Below, one piece after another: positions 1-8,898 of a stretch of DNA of 41,962 nt. How positions within the stretch are numbered: position 1 is the first letter of the stretch; the number at the start of each line of letters is the position of its first letter. The position numbers and the translations under genes were made by a program. The stretch lies in the NCBI GenBank assembly GCA_013001045.1, contig JABDNG010000072.1, forward strand, positions 1 through 41,962, in the 5' to 3' direction. Under the pieces are notes generated by a model. It was given only the letters and a program-made list of their open reading frames with translations. It had not been told where the DNA came from and made no database searches. This DNA is from Woeseiaceae bacterium (GTDB taxonomy: Bacteria > Pseudomonadota > Gammaproteobacteria > Steroidobacterales > Woeseiaceae).

Positions 1-137
1 GTCAGATTCGGCACAAAGTGATTGTCCATGACATCGAAATGCACGACGTCCGCACCCGCATCGAGCACGGCCTTGACGTCATCACCAAGGCGGGCGAAAT
101 CAGCAGAGAGAATCGAGGGGGCAATGAGTGGTTTCAC
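1..137 (-). CDS. rpe: Ribulose-phosphate 3-epimerase, N-terminal part (cut by window edge)
   Basis: Interconverts D-ribulose 5-phosphate and D-xylulose 5-phosphate in the pentose phosphate pathway (cytosolic TIM barrel). Only the first 45 residues are in the window; the rest lies left of base 1. The translation contains the family signature PSILSADF at residues 7-14 and [12 protein letters not shown] at 33-44, in which His33 and Asp35 match the first metal ligands of the active site. The start is GTG at 137, preceded by an AAAGGAAC Shine-Dalgarno about 5 bases upstream. It lies 56 bases downstream of djlA on the same strand and may be cotranscribed with it. The family assignment is firm despite the truncation. 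Confidence 0.93.
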   Translation of the reverse strand, partial: MKPLIAPSILSADFARLGDDVKAVLDAGADVVHFDVMDNHFVPNL

Positions 138-193
138 GATCGTTCCTTTGACGTATTGCGCTACTGTACCTTAGCCGATTGCGATCGCACAGG

Positions 194-988
194 TCATCGA
201 ATCGACCGCCGTGCCTTGAGCATCTCATAAGCCCCACGCACCTCGCGTGTGCGGCGTTCGGCGGCCGCGAGTACCGTGGCCTCCGGATTAGTGCTGGCGA
301 TCTTGTCCGGATGATTCTTGTTCATCAATCGCCGATAGGCCTTTTTTATTTCCTCGTTGGTTGCCTCGGGCGTTATACCCAGCGCATCGTATGCGCCGCG
401 CACTCGCGCCGCATCCGCGCTACCGGCCGGTGAGCGTTTGAATCCTTTTTGTGCCCGGATCATAGCTTCGAGTTGCGCAAGCTCGACGCGCCCAATATCG
501 AATTCGCTGCAAACCGACCAGACCAACGCGCGTTCTTCTTTGTTGAGTACGTCTCTTGCGAGCACGACTTCCAGCAGCAGGCGCACAAACATCGTACGAT
601 GTGCCGCCGTTCTTGCAGAGGTGCGTCTCGCGTCACGTACGGTTTGCAGCACCGGGAAACCCGGCCGTTTGCCGTCATCGAACCAGTGGATGGCGCGCCG
701 CACATTGGCTGGACTCAAGCCCAGGCGATGCATGATCATGCGAGCCGCACGGATTTCCTCCTCGGAAACACGCCCGTCTACCTTGGCCAGGTGCCCCATG
801 GTCTGAAACAAGGCCCGCACGAACTCATCCGGGACTCGACCGATATCCGCGCCCTGGCTTTCGAAATTGCGGTAACGGTCGGCGAATCCGCGATCGAACT
901 GGTGACCGAGGAACAACCCCAGAACCACAAACCAGGGCTTCAGCGTCGCGAGCCCCGCCAAGGTGCCAATGATCTTGCCCCAGTACAA
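194..988 (-). CDS. djlA: DjlA-type membrane-anchored J-domain co-chaperone
   Basis: A 264-residue inner-membrane co-chaperone that would stimulate the ATPase of DnaK. The order is an N-terminal membrane anchor with the DjlA-like opening [12 protein letters not shown], a TerB-like helical region around residues 50-165, and a C-terminal J domain (about 200-264) carrying the essential HPD tripeptide within KNHPDK. Length is close to E. coli DjlA (271). The start is TTG at 988, with GGGAA six bases upstream; it aligns with the known N-terminus better than any ATG nearby. It is divergent from purC across about 108 bases and precedes rpe. The DnaK partnership is family knowledge. Confidence 0.9.
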   Translation of the reverse strand: MYWGKIIGTLAGLATLKPWFVVLGLFLGHQFDRGFADRYRNFESQGADIGRVPDEFVRALFQTMGHLAKVDGRVSEEEIRAARMIMHRLGLSPANVRRAIHWFDDGKRPGFPVLQTVRDARRTSARTAAHRTMFVRLLLEVVLARDVLNKEERALVWSVCSEFDIGRVELAQLEAMIRAQKGFKRSPAGSADAARVRGAYDALGITPEATNEEIKKAYRRLMNKNHPDKIASTNPEATVLAAAERRTREVRGAYEMLKARRSIR

Positions 989-1096
989 ACCAGATTCCCG
1001 CCATCGGGCAGCGAAGAGAAAGACAATCCTAACGGTTGTGTACGGCTATTCCTATGCTCAGCGCTTGCCTGCGTGTTCCGGAGAGGCGATCATCCG

Positions 1097-2020
1097 ATGA
1101 CTGTAGTCCAAATCAAGAGCGCCCCGATGAGCACCAGCGATGTGTTGTTCGAGTCTTCAATACCGGAGCTGCCGCTGCTTGGCCGCGGTAAGGTTCGCGA
1201 CATCTACAGCATCGATGATTTTCACCTCCTGCTCGTGGCGACGGACCGGCTGTCGGCCTACGACGTCGTGCTCCCGGACCCGATTCCGGGCAAGGGCCGG
1301 GTCCTGACGCAGATTTCACTGTTCTGGTTTCGCATGATGGCCGATATCATCGACCATCACCTGACGGAGCTGACAGTGGACGACGTCGTCAAGGACCCGA
1401 CAGTACGTGAGCAACTTCGGGGCCGTTCATTGGTCGTTAAACGGCTTCGACCGTTGCCGATCGAAGCCGTCGTTCGCGGCTACCTGATCGGTTCGGGCTG
1501 GCGCGACTATCTCGACACCGGGCAGGTCTGCGGAATCGATCTGCCAGCCGGCTTGCAGCAGGCGGAGAAACTGCCGCAGACACTCTTTACCCCCGCGAGC
1601 AAAGCGGCAGCGGGCGACCATGACGAAAACATCAGCTACGACAGGGTCGTTGACATGATCGGCGAGAAACTGGCGGATCATGTACGCGATGTTTCGATTC
1701 GTATTTACGAACGCGCCGCCGCTTACGCCCTCGAGCGCGGCATCATCATCGCGGACACCAAGTTCGAATTCGGTTTGGACGACGAGGGCCGTTTGCACAT
1801 CATTGATGAAGCGCTGACGCCCGATTCATCGAGATTCTGGCCAGTGGACGGCTACGAAGTCGGCATCAGTCCACCGAGCTTCGACAAGCAGTTCGTTCGT
1901 GATTACCTCGATACGCTCGACTGGGACAAGACCGCGCCCGGACCGGAGCTTCCAGCCGACGTGCTGCAACAGACCGGTGACAAATACCGCGAAGCGCTCG
2001 AGCGCATGACAGGTTCATAA
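1097..2020 (+). CDS. purC: Phosphoribosylaminoimidazole-succinocarboxamide (SAICAR) synthase
   Basis: Catalyses ATP-dependent condensation of CAIR with aspartate to give SAICAR, step 7 of IMP synthesis in the cytosol. The 307-residue product has the nucleotide-binding opening [13 protein letters not shown], the [19 protein letters not shown] block, and the C-terminal [11 protein letters not shown] and [14 protein letters not shown] blocks of the long SAICAR synthase type. I start at the ATG at 1097 because GAGG precedes it by 10 bases. The ATG at 1127, ten codons on, gives the N-terminus commonest in homologues ([11 protein letters not shown]) but has a weaker site. The frame stays open upstream to about 449, but that stretch is antisense to djlA. 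purE and purK lie about 3.4 kb downstream, so the pur genes are grouped but not contiguous. Confidence 0.95.
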   Translation: MTVVQIKSAPMSTSDVLFESSIPELPLLGRGKVRDIYSIDDFHLLLVATDRLSAYDVVLPDPIPGKGRVLTQISLFWFRMMADIIDHHLTELTVDDVVKDPTVREQLRGRSLVVKRLRPLPIEAVVRGYLIGSGWRDYLDTGQVCGIDLPAGLQQAEKLPQTLFTPASKAAAGDHDENISYDRVVDMIGEKLADHVRDVSIRIYERAAAYALERGIIIADTKFEFGLDDEGRLHIIDEALTPDSSRFWPVDGYEVGISPPSFDKQFVRDYLDTLDWDKTAPGPELPADVLQQTGDKYREALERMTGS

Positions 2021-2069
2021 ACCCACCGCCAGCCAAACCTATCTCCCGCCATTCTGCCGGGCGCCGATT

Positions 2070-2300
2070 GGGGAACTCCTCTCGCTTAACCTCGCTCGAC
2101 GTCCCTGTCTCGCTCAGATCGGGTTCCACTTGCTTTGGCGTCCTGCGTCGCATCGCTCCACACGACGCTCGAGGAGCTCCCCAACCGACACCCTCACCCA
2201 GCACGGCGCAGGCAGCGGCGGTGAGTGCCGAGGTGTCTCACAAAGCGAGTTTGTGAAACAGCTGTCCGAGCGACTGAGATTCCTCGGCGATCGACGCCGC
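2070..2300. repeat. Two-module foldable intergenic repeat, copy A
   Basis: This fills most of the 372-base gap between purC and yihY and encodes nothing credible. Module 1 (2070-2182) is bounded by inverted arms GGGGAACTCCTC and GAGGAGCTCCCC. Module 2 (2215-2300) folds as a nested stem: GCGGCG at 2215-2220 with CGCCGC at 2295-2300, GCCGAGG at 2227-2233 with CCTCGGC at 2282-2288, and TCTCA at 2236-2240 with TGAGA at 2275-2279. An alternative small hairpin is TCACAAA-GCGAG-TTTGTGA at 2238-2256. The same two modules recur in the same order and orientation at 23177-23423. Function is unknown; a structured RNA or a palindromic mobile repeat are both possible. Confidence 0.85.
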
Positions 2301-2392
2301 GATCAGATTGGCAGGAGGGCTGGTGAGTGCCTGGTGATTGGAGAAACACAGCACATCGCTGGCACCCCTCAGCGTTGTACAATGGACGGATA

Positions 2393-3706
2393 ATGATCAA
2401 CAACTTACACAATCAAATCGAGAAAATTGTCTGGGGTGACACCCTCTACAGATACGGGCTGCCGGGACGAATTCTGACCACGGTGTTGCGTTACCTGGCC
2501 GCGGTACTCCGCGATATCGCCTCGGGACAGCTGACGCTGCGCTCGATGAGCCTCGTTTACACCACGCTGCTTGCGATAGTGCCGCTATTGGCTTTCAGCT
2601 TCTCGGTCCTGAAAGGCCTGGGCGTCCACAAACAACTCGAGCAACGCCTCTATACGGTCCTCGAACCGCTCGGCGACAAGGGCGTGGAAATTACTGACCA
2701 GCTCATGAGGCTGGTCAACAGCGTCAATGGCAGTGTCCTCGGCGGCATAGGCCTCGCTTTCTTCGTATACACCGCAATCACGATGGTGCAAAAAATCGAA
2801 GAAAGCTTTAACTACGTTTGGTACGTGACCAAACCACGCAGTTTTGCTCGCCGTTTGACCGAGTACATGCTGGTGCTGCTCATTGGTCCGGTTGTGATCG
2901 TCATTGCGCTCGGCATGATCACGTCGTTACAGGACGAATCGATCTACCAGGCAATCGTACATAATTTCGTGCTGGGCCCGGTTTTCGTCGCGACCAGCAA
3001 GCTGACGCCATACCTGTTAGTGACCGGTGTCTTCACCTTCCTTTACATGTACATGCCGAATACCCAGGTGCACTTCCGCTCGGCACTCGTGGGTGGTGTC
3101 GCCGGTGGATTCCTATGGGCAACGGTCAGCGTCATTTTCACCGCGTTTCTCGCGACTGCCGCGCGTACACAGGCTATTTACGCCAGTTTCGCGAGCGCTA
3201 TAACGACCTTGATCTGGTTATACCTGAACTGGCTGATACTGCTAATCGGCGCCCAGCTCGCATTCTATTTCCAGAACCCCGCTTATTTGAGAATTGGCCG
3301 CCGGGAACCACGCTTGTCGAATGCCATGCGCGAGCGCCTGGCCCTGAACGTGATGCTGCTGGTAGGCCGGGCATTTCGAGATCCGGTCAAGTCGATCGAT
3401 CTGTCGAGGTTGAGCAAACGTCTACGAATTCCGTCCATAACTATTGCGCCAATCGTCAGCGCGCTTGAACAGCGCGGCTTGCTGACGAGCAACGAGCAAG
3501 AAGACCTTTTGCCCGGTCGCGAGGTATCGCACATTCTGCTGAGTGACATTCTTGAAGTTGTGCGCGTCGACGGCGAAACCGGCTCTTTCCAGGACCCGAG
3601 ATGGACGACAGTAATCGACAAGCTGGGTGGTGATGTAGACATAGCCGTTGAACAAGCGCTCTCTGGCCGTTCGCTGTCCGACCTGCTTGACGAGAGCGAG
3701 GCTTAA
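2393..3706 (+). CDS. YihY/BrkB family inner-membrane protein
   Basis: A 437-residue polytopic membrane protein of the YihY/BrkB (UPF0761) family, whose biochemical role is not established. Membrane segments occur around residues 50-80, 120-145, 165-190, 205-235, 240-270 and 275-300, with the family-typical region around ITTLIWLYLNWLILLIGAQ. The C-terminal part (about 310-437) is soluble and looks like a winged-helix region followed by an acidic tail. The start is the ATG at 2393; the upstream open frame from 2327 is probably not translated. A possible -10 TACAAT at 2378-2383 would give a very short leader, but no convincing -35 is visible. It lies downstream of repeat copy A and converges on pmbA with a 23-base gap. 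Confidence 0.88.
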   Translation: MINNLHNQIEKIVWGDTLYRYGLPGRILTTVLRYLAAVLRDIASGQLTLRSMSLVYTTLLAIVPLLAFSFSVLKGLGVHKQLEQRLYTVLEPLGDKGVEITDQLMRLVNSVNGSVLGGIGLAFFVYTAITMVQKIEESFNYVWYVTKPRSFARRLTEYMLVLLIGPVVIVIALGMITSLQDESIYQAIVHNFVLGPVFVATSKLTPYLLVTGVFTFLYMYMPNTQVHFRSALVGGVAGGFLWATVSVIFTAFLATAARTQAIYASFASAITTLIWLYLNWLILLIGAQLAFYFQNPAYLRIGRREPRLSNAMRERLALNVMLLVGRAFRDPVKSIDLSRLSKRLRIPSITIAPIVSALEQRGLLTSNEQEDLLPGREVSHILLSDILEVVRVDGETGSFQDPRWTTVIDKLGGDVDIAVEQALSGRSLSDLLDESEA

Positions 3707-3729
3707 GCGCGCGCGACCAGCTGTTCCCC

Positions 3730-5076
3730 TCAGGCGCCGGCGATCGTCATTTCCTCGACGAGTAAGGAACCGCAACGGATTCCACCGCGTATATCCTGAT
3801 CATCGCCAATGGCCACAATGCGTGGATACAGGTCGCGGAGGTTTCCGGCAATGGTCACTTCATGAACCGGGAACTGAACTTCGCCATTTTCGATCCATTG
3901 ACCGACCGCGCCGCGTGAATAATCCCCGGTTACGCCATTGACCCCCTGGCCGATCAACTCTTCGACGAGAAAACCGGTACCCATCTCCCTTATCAGGGAC
4001 GCTTTGTCCTTGCCGCCCCCTGGAACGACTAGATTTTGTGCGCCGCCGGCATTGGCTGTCGTCGTCAGACCAAGCCGCCGTGCTGAATAACTGCTCAAAA
4101 TATAGCCTTGCAGAATACCGTCGGTAACAATCTCGCGATCGTACGTTGCAACGCCCTCTGCGTCGTACGGCGCACTCGCCATTCCTTTCTCGAGGTGCGG
4201 CCGTTCCTGGATATTGACGAAGTCCGGAAATATCTTGTCGCCGATCGCATCGAGCAAGAATGACGAGCGCCGGTATTGCGCACCACCTGAGATGGCGCCT
4301 ATCGCATGACCAATGAAACCCCGCGCGATATCGGGCACATACAACACGGGAGCCCGCGTCGTCTCGATCTTGCGTGCGCCGAGACGGTTGATAACACGGC
4401 GCGCGGCGCGCTCACCCACGCCCGCAGCATCCCGGAGGTCCTCGGGATCACGCGTTGCGGTGTAGTCGTAGTCGCGTTGCATGACGCCATCGGACTCTGC
4501 GAGAACAATGCAGGTAATGCTATGGCTGGTGCGAGAGAAGCTCCCCATGAAGCCGTGTGAATTGCCGTAGGCACGCGAGCCGCGATTCGTGGAGACCGTC
4601 GCCCCTTCCGAGTTGCTGATGCGTTTGTCAAAGCCGAGGGCCGCCGCTTCGGCGTCTATCGCAAGCTCGATTGCCCTGCCAGCCTCGATGGACCACGGAT
4701 GATCGAGGTTAAGATCTTTGATATCGGTGCACATCAATTCGGCATCCGCAAGTCCCGCGTACTTGTCACTGGCTGTTACCTCAGCGAACGTGCAGGCTTT
4801 GGCAACCGCCTCGCGGACCGCTGCCGGCGAAAAGTCCGACGTGCTGGCGCTACCTTTGCAGGAATTTTTGTAGACCGTGATACCGATGCCGCGATCGTTT
4901 GTGTATTCCAGATTTTCCACATCGCCGAGGCGAGCCGTTGCTGACAGTCCTGTGTCATGGCTCGCTGCTGCTTCGGCCTGATCGACGCCACGCTGCATCG
5001 CTTCGTCGAGGGCCAGTTTCACGAGGCTCTCGAGATCTTCCCGGCCTAACGATTCTCGTCTGGCGAGTTTTTCCAT
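3730..5076 (-). CDS. pmbA: PmbA/TldE metalloprotease subunit
   Basis: TldE partner of the TldD/TldE protease, which processes modified peptides such as microcin B17 precursor and degrades CcdA in E. coli. The 448-residue protein matches the family over its whole length, including the central VPDIARGFIGHAIGAISGGAQ region and the C-terminal GVTGDYSRGAVGQWIENGE and IRCGSLLVEEMTIAG blocks. As expected for PmbA it lacks the HExxxH zinc motif, which is in TldD, encoded here at 9042-10493. The start is the ATG at 5076. It is divergent from darP, the same neighbour relation as in E. coli. Confidence 0.95.
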   Translation of the reverse strand: MEKLARRESLGREDLESLVKLALDEAMQRGVDQAEAAASHDTGLSATARLGDVENLEYTNDRGIGITVYKNSCKGSASTSDFSPAAVREAVAKACTFAEVTASDKYAGLADAELMCTDIKDLNLDHPWSIEAGRAIELAIDAEAAALGFDKRISNSEGATVSTNRGSRAYGNSHGFMGSFSRTSHSITCIVLAESDGVMQRDYDYTATRDPEDLRDAAGVGERAARRVINRLGARKIETTRAPVLYVPDIARGFIGHAIGAISGGAQYRRSSFLLDAIGDKIFPDFVNIQERPHLEKGMASAPYDAEGVATYDREIVTDGILQGYILSSYSARRLGLTTTANAGGAQNLVVPGGGKDKASLIREMGTGFLVEELIGQGVNGVTGDYSRGAVGQWIENGEVQFPVHEVTIAGNLRDLYPRIVAIGDDQDIRGGIRCGSLLVEEMTIAGA

Positions 5077-5176
5077 GGTTCACTGCACCTTAGTTGTAAC
5101 GCTCTGTCGACCGATTCATCGCGTGATAGACTCCGCTCGCAGAATGTAAGGTCTGACTGCGGGAGTACTGTAGCCG

Positions 5177-5437
5177 GTGACAGAATTAAAGCCCAGCAAA
5201 AGCGCGAGAAAACGCGAGTTTCTCGCTTTGCAGAAACTCGGCGAAGACCTGATTACTCTGAAAGAGTCGGACCTGCGGCAGATCGGCCTCGACGAGGAGT
5301 TGCTGGAAGCCGTGCTCGAAGCACGCCAAATCAAGTCTCACGGCGCCTTGCGACGGCAAAAACAGTACATCGGCAAGATCATGCGGCGCGTTGACCCGGA
5401 GCCCATTCGCGCCGCCATGCTGCGTCTCTGCCATTAA
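5177..5437 (+). CDS. darP: Half-length DarP/YjgA (DUF615) ribosome-associated protein
   Basis: DarP (YjgA) binds the large ribosomal subunit and assists its late assembly. This product is only 86 residues; E. coli YjgA is about 183. What is present matches the N-terminal half: the basic SKSARKREFLALQKLGEDL, the LDEELLEAVLEARQIKSHGALRRQKQYIGKIMR helices, and the conserved DPEPIRAA. A TAA at 5435-5437 ends the frame there, and purE begins 26 bases later, so no C-terminal half is encoded nearby in any frame. The start is GTG at 5177. It is divergent from pmbA, as in E. coli, which supports orthology. It may be a functional short form or a decayed gene. Confidence 0.78.
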   Translation: MTELKPSKSARKREFLALQKLGEDLITLKESDLRQIGLDEELLEAVLEARQIKSHGALRRQKQYIGKIMRRVDPEPIRAAMLRLCH

Positions 5438-5462
5438 TCGACGAGAGTGATAGACTTTCGCG

Positions 5463-5951
5463 ATGAGTATTGATGTCGGCATTATCATGGGCTCCCGATC
5501 GGACTGGGAGACGATGCGTCACGCGAGCGAGACGCTGGAAACCCTGGGCATCACTTACGAGGTTCGTGTCGTTTCTGCACATCGCACGCCCGACCTGCTG
5601 TTCGAATACGCTGAATCGGCTGTTGCGCGCGGCCTCAAAATTATCATTGCGGGTGCCGGCGGCGCCGCACATCTGCCGGGTATGACCGCGGCCAAAACGC
5701 GATTGCCCGTGCTCGGCGTACCCGTACGCTCCGAAGCACTCAGCGGAATGGATTCCCTGCTCTCGATCGCACAGATGCCAGCCGGAATTCCGGTCGGCAG
5801 CATGGCGATCGGCCGTGCGGGCGCGGTCAATGCGGCATTGCTCGCCGCTGCGATGCTGGCCAACAACGATTCAGCCATTGCGGCGGCACTCGACACCTTT
5901 CGCAATAAGCAGACCGAGAAGGTCCTGGCTGACAGCGATCCCACCCAGTAA
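5463..5951 (+). CDS. purE: N5-carboxyaminoimidazole ribonucleotide mutase
   Basis: Converts N5-CAIR to CAIR in purine synthesis, acting directly on the product of PurK. The 162-residue protein is full length for the class I mutase and shows the phosphate-binding [10 protein letters not shown], the catalytic VVSAHRTPD, the [11 protein letters not shown] loop and [22 protein letters not shown]. The start is ATG at 5463. purK follows after 5 bases, so the two are surely cotranscribed and translated together. darP lies 25 bases upstream and may be in the same transcript. Confidence 0.97.
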   Translation: MSIDVGIIMGSRSDWETMRHASETLETLGITYEVRVVSAHRTPDLLFEYAESAVARGLKIIIAGAGGAAHLPGMTAAKTRLPVLGVPVRSEALSGMDSLLSIAQMPAGIPVGSMAIGRAGAVNAALLAAAMLANNDSAIAAALDTFRNKQTEKVLADSDPTQ

Positions 5952-5956
5952 CGACC

Positions 5957-7027
5957 ATGCGTATCGGCATAATCGGCGCCGGGCAACTCGGCCAGATGCT
6001 CGGTTTTGCGGCCAGCGACCTCGGTGTCGAATGCTGTTTCCTGGACCCATCCGTTTCACCGCCGGCCAGTGTGTGCGGTGACGTTATCCAACGACCGTTC
6101 GATGACGCCACGGCGTTACAGCAGCTCGCCGAAAATTGTGATGTCCTTACCTACGAATTCGAGAATATCCCGGTCGCCGCACTGCAAACGATTGCCGATA
6201 AAGTCCCGGTCTACCCGCCCGTGGATGCATTGCGCAATGCCCAGGATCGTCTCGACGAGAAACGGCTGTTCGAAAGGCTCGGCATTCCTGTACCGGGTTA
6301 TCGCGCCATCAATTCGCAGGACGACCTGCTCGCCGCCGCCGATGCGCTCGAATTGCCGCTGGTGGTCAAGACACGCCGACTCGGCTACGACGGTAAAGGA
6401 CAGTTTCGAGTCCGAACGGCCGATGATCTGGATACCGCATGGAAAGCGCTCGGCGGGCAGCCCCTGATTGCGGAACAGTGGGTGCCCTTCGATTACGAAG
6501 TCTCCGCGATCGGCGCGCGAAATGTCGCGGGCGAAGTCCGTATCTACGCGCTGAGCCAGAACGTCCATGAAGACGGCATACTGCGCACCTCGCGTGCGCC
6601 GGTCGAGGCGCCTGCGCTTTCGGAAAAAGCAGCCGGATACCTGCAATTGCTCCTCGACGAGCTCGACTACGTCGGCATCCTCGCGCTGGAACTATTCGTC
6701 GTGGGCGACCGCTTGCTGGCCAATGAATTCGCGCCACGCGTACATAATTCCGGACACTGGACCATCGAAGGCGCCGCCACCAGCCAGTTCGAGAACCACC
6801 TGCGCGCCATCATGAATCTACCCCTCGGTTCCGCATTGAGCCGCGGATACGCGGGCATGATCAACCTCATCGGAGAGATCCCGGCGTCGGCACGGACCCT
6901 GGAGAAAGGGTGTTTACACGATTATGGAAAGACGCCGAGGCCCGGTCGCAAGCTGGGCCATATTACGGTGGTCGGCGAAACGGCGGAAATGCGGGATGCG
7001 CTTGTCGACATAATCGAAAGAATGTGA
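5957..7027 (+). CDS. purK: N5-carboxyaminoimidazole ribonucleotide synthase
   Basis: ATP-grasp enzyme that carboxylates AIR with bicarbonate and ATP to give N5-CAIR, the substrate of PurE. The 356-residue sequence has the N-terminal GAGQLGQMLGFAASDLG fold, the ATP-binding LPLVVKTRRLGYDGKGQFRV segment, and the ATP-grasp metal-binding block ANEFAPRVHNSGHWTIEG. Start ATG at 5957. PurC, PurE and PurK are all within this window, so this organism uses the two-step PurK/PurE route rather than the metazoan class II PurE. Confidence 0.97.
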   Translation: MRIGIIGAGQLGQMLGFAASDLGVECCFLDPSVSPPASVCGDVIQRPFDDATALQQLAENCDVLTYEFENIPVAALQTIADKVPVYPPVDALRNAQDRLDEKRLFERLGIPVPGYRAINSQDDLLAAADALELPLVVKTRRLGYDGKGQFRVRTADDLDTAWKALGGQPLIAEQWVPFDYEVSAIGARNVAGEVRIYALSQNVHEDGILRTSRAPVEAPALSEKAAGYLQLLLDELDYVGILALELFVVGDRLLANEFAPRVHNSGHWTIEGAATSQFENHLRAIMNLPLGSALSRGYAGMINLIGEIPASARTLEKGCLHDYGKTPRPGRKLGHITVVGETAEMRDALVDIIERM

Positions 7028-7097
7028 GCTGTTCGACCGATCGTTATGAGAACGCGGCATAGTCTGTGACGCAAAAAAGAAGGTAAACTATCGCGAT

Positions 7098-8351
7098 ATG
7101 TCTTATTTGGAACACTTTGGCCTGGCGGAGCAGCCGTTCCGGCTGACCCCCGATCCGGATTTCATCTACTGGAGCAAACAGCACGCGCGCGCCAAGGCTT
7201 ATATGGAGTCCACGATATGGCTCGCGGATGGCTTCGTTGTTATCACGGGGGAGATCGGCTCCGGAAAAACGACGCTTTTGCAGTCTTTCATTTCCGAGCT
7301 CGAGGACGATGTCGTGTACGCCGTTGTCTCGCAAACCCAGCTGACGGCAACGCAGTTCCTGCAGGCGGTATTGACGGAATTTGGTTTCAAGCCATTCAAC
7401 ATGCGCAAGGTCGAGCTACTGGACATGCTCAACATGTTCCTGATCGAGCAGTACTCAAACGGCAAGAAAGTGGTACTGATCGTCGACGAGGCACAGAACC
7501 TGACTCGTAAGGTTCTCGAAGAAATCCGCCTGATCTCCGGCATCGAGACGCACAAGGAGAAGGTGCTGCGCATCATTCTGGCCGGCCAGCCGGAACTGCG
7601 TGACAACCTGAACTCGCCGAGCCTCAAGCAACTCGTACAACGCGTCCGATTGCGTTTTCATCTCAGCGCCCTTGACCGTCGCGAGACGCGCGAGTACATC
7701 GAGCATCGACTGTCGGTCGCCGGCCGCAAGCGCAATGATCTCTTCACCGACGATAGCCTTGAGGTCATTCAGCGCTTCACCGACGGCGTGCCGCGTCTGG
7801 TGAATACGCTCTGCGACACCGCTTTGTTATGCGCCTTTGCCGACGAGAAAAAGGTTGTGGGCACGCCCGATGTGCTGGCGGCCGTGAACGAATTGGACTG
7901 GCGGGAGCGTGTCGATGAAAGTGGTATTCGCGAAAAGTTGCGTCACGTGCCGGATCGCGCTCCCGTCGGAGAGCAAGTGACGAAGATCGAAGTACACTCT
8001 GATGACGAGGTGGTCTCCGAGTACACGTTTCCGTTGGGACGCGCGATTATCGGCCGCTCGCGCGATAATGAGATTTTCGTCAACAGCAAATTCGTCAGCC
8101 GTCATCACGCGCAGCTCGTCAGCGACGACAAGGGTTGCGTGATCGAAGATCTCAACAGCACCAACGGTGTCTTTCTGGGCGAGAAACAGGTTAAGAAGTA
8201 TCGGCTGCGGAGTGGCGACAGGGTTTCAGTGGGCGTGCACGAACTCACCTATTACGACCTGCGCGTCCCACAGCAAAACCTTGAATCGTCAGATAAGACA
8301 TTGCCGGATGCCGAGGACGGCGATCAGGATTCGGCCGTCAACGAGCAATAG
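7098..8351 (+). CDS. ExeA/GspA-type AAA ATPase with C-terminal FHA domain
   Basis: A 417-residue fusion. Residues 1-270 are an ExeA-like AAA ATPase: opening YLEHFGLAEQPFRLTPDPDF, Walker A GEIGSGKTT at 51-59, Walker B VVLIVDEAQNL near 125-135, and the arginine-rich second region with FTDGVPRLVNTLCDTAL. Residues about 290-385 form a forkhead-associated domain with the phosphothreonine-binding signature GRSRDNEIFVNSKFVSRHH and DLNSTNGVFLG. ExeA proteins drive assembly of secretin or polysaccharide export machinery; FHA domains dock phosphothreonine partners. No peptidoglycan-binding domain or transmembrane segment is visible, unlike classical ExeA. No GspB or Ser/Thr kinase gene is nearby. The start ATG at 7098 is 70 bases after purK. 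Confidence 0.9.
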   Translation: MSYLEHFGLAEQPFRLTPDPDFIYWSKQHARAKAYMESTIWLADGFVVITGEIGSGKTTLLQSFISELEDDVVYAVVSQTQLTATQFLQAVLTEFGFKPFNMRKVELLDMLNMFLIEQYSNGKKVVLIVDEAQNLTRKVLEEIRLISGIETHKEKVLRIILAGQPELRDNLNSPSLKQLVQRVRLRFHLSALDRRETREYIEHRLSVAGRKRNDLFTDDSLEVIQRFTDGVPRLVNTLCDTALLCAFADEKKVVGTPDVLAAVNELDWRERVDESGIREKLRHVPDRAPVGEQVTKIEVHSDDEVVSEYTFPLGRAIIGRSRDNEIFVNSKFVSRHHAQLVSDDKGCVIEDLNSTNGVFLGEKQVKKYRLRSGDRVSVGVHELTYYDLRVPQQNLESSDKTLPDAEDGDQDSAVNEQ

Positions 8352-8362
8352 CCCGGCCTCGG

Positions 8363-8581
8363 CTAATAATCCTGATGCTGTCCGGCGCGACGATCAGTGT
8401 CACGATAATCGCGTCGCTTCAAGAGCACAACCAGACCCGCAACGAGGCATACCAGCCCTACTACGAAGCAAATTGTCGGCCAATGCCAATGATTTACGTA
8501 CATCGAGGCGCCCAGAGTGAGCGCACCCACAAATAAATAGAAGTACGGCAGACTCTCGTAGATTGGTTTCGATACCCACAT
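8363..8581 (-). CDS. Small two-helix membrane protein, unknown function
   Basis: A 72-residue product starting at the ATG at 8581 with an A/G-rich AAAGAAAAAC stretch upstream. Two hydrophobic helices are visible (about residues 11-27 and 34-52), followed by a basic, charged tail KRRDYRDTDRR. The frame is open further upstream, but the extra residues are strongly basic and less plausible. I do not recognise the family. It converges on the ATPase-FHA gene with an 11-base gap, where a short TAGCC/GGCTA stem occurs. It is downstream of the 56-residue gene at 8728 on the same strand. Confidence 0.55.
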   Translation of the reverse strand: MWVSKPIYESLPYFYLFVGALTLGASMYVNHWHWPTICFVVGLVCLVAGLVVLLKRRDYRDTDRRAGQHQDY

Positions 8582-8727
8582 AGTTGTTTTTCTTTTGCGT
8601 CGGGTTCGTTTCATTCTCCATAGCCGTGGCTCATTGTCCAGTGCCATAACGCAATAAACCCGGCCCGTGAGCCAGGTCCACGTTGTGTATCTGCCTGTTA
8701 AACGGGCCCGGAACGCTTGATACGGGT

Positions 8728-8898
8728 CTAGGAGCCTCTGGTGCCAAACAACGCCATGAGTCGCGAAAGAACCGAATCAGAAAGCCCGTCCACCGCCAGA
8801 TCGGCCTCTATATCACCGCTTTCACCGCGAAATCCCTGCACGAACTGCCGCGTGCCCGCGTCCATGTCGTGTTCCGTGATTGTGCTCTCGAATGCCAT
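8728..8898 (-). CDS. 56-residue acidic small protein, unknown function
   Basis: A complete 57-codon frame from ATG at 8898 to TAG at 8728-8730. A near-ideal Shine-Dalgarno GGGAGG (complement of 8908-8913) lies 9 bases before the ATG, one of the strongest in the window. The product begins MAFESTITEHDMDAG and contains RQFVQGFRGESGDIEADLAVDG, then a hydrophobic/amphipathic helix around LSDSVLSRLMALFG. There is no signal peptide or cysteine. It lies about 143 bases downstream of tldD on the same strand. I do not recognise the family. The case for expression rests on the SD and the protein-like composition; the overlapping plus-strand frames are rich in Ser, Pro, Cys and Arg and look like shadows. 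Confidence 0.6.
   Translation of the reverse strand: MAFESTITEHDMDAGTRQFVQGFRGESGDIEADLAVDGLSDSVLSRLMALFGTRGS

Noticed and set aside
449..1096. Long open frame extending purC upstream to 449
   Set aside because: It is antisense to djlA, adds nothing resembling SAICAR synthase, and a better start exists at 1097 or 1127.
2068..2393. Open frames of 62 and 87 codons inside repeat copy A
   Set aside because: Their coding is not shared with copy B, they have no SD, and the sequence is explained by the foldable repeat.
3706..3730. Terminator between yihY and pmbA
   Set aside because: The 23-base gap has no stem followed by a T tract.
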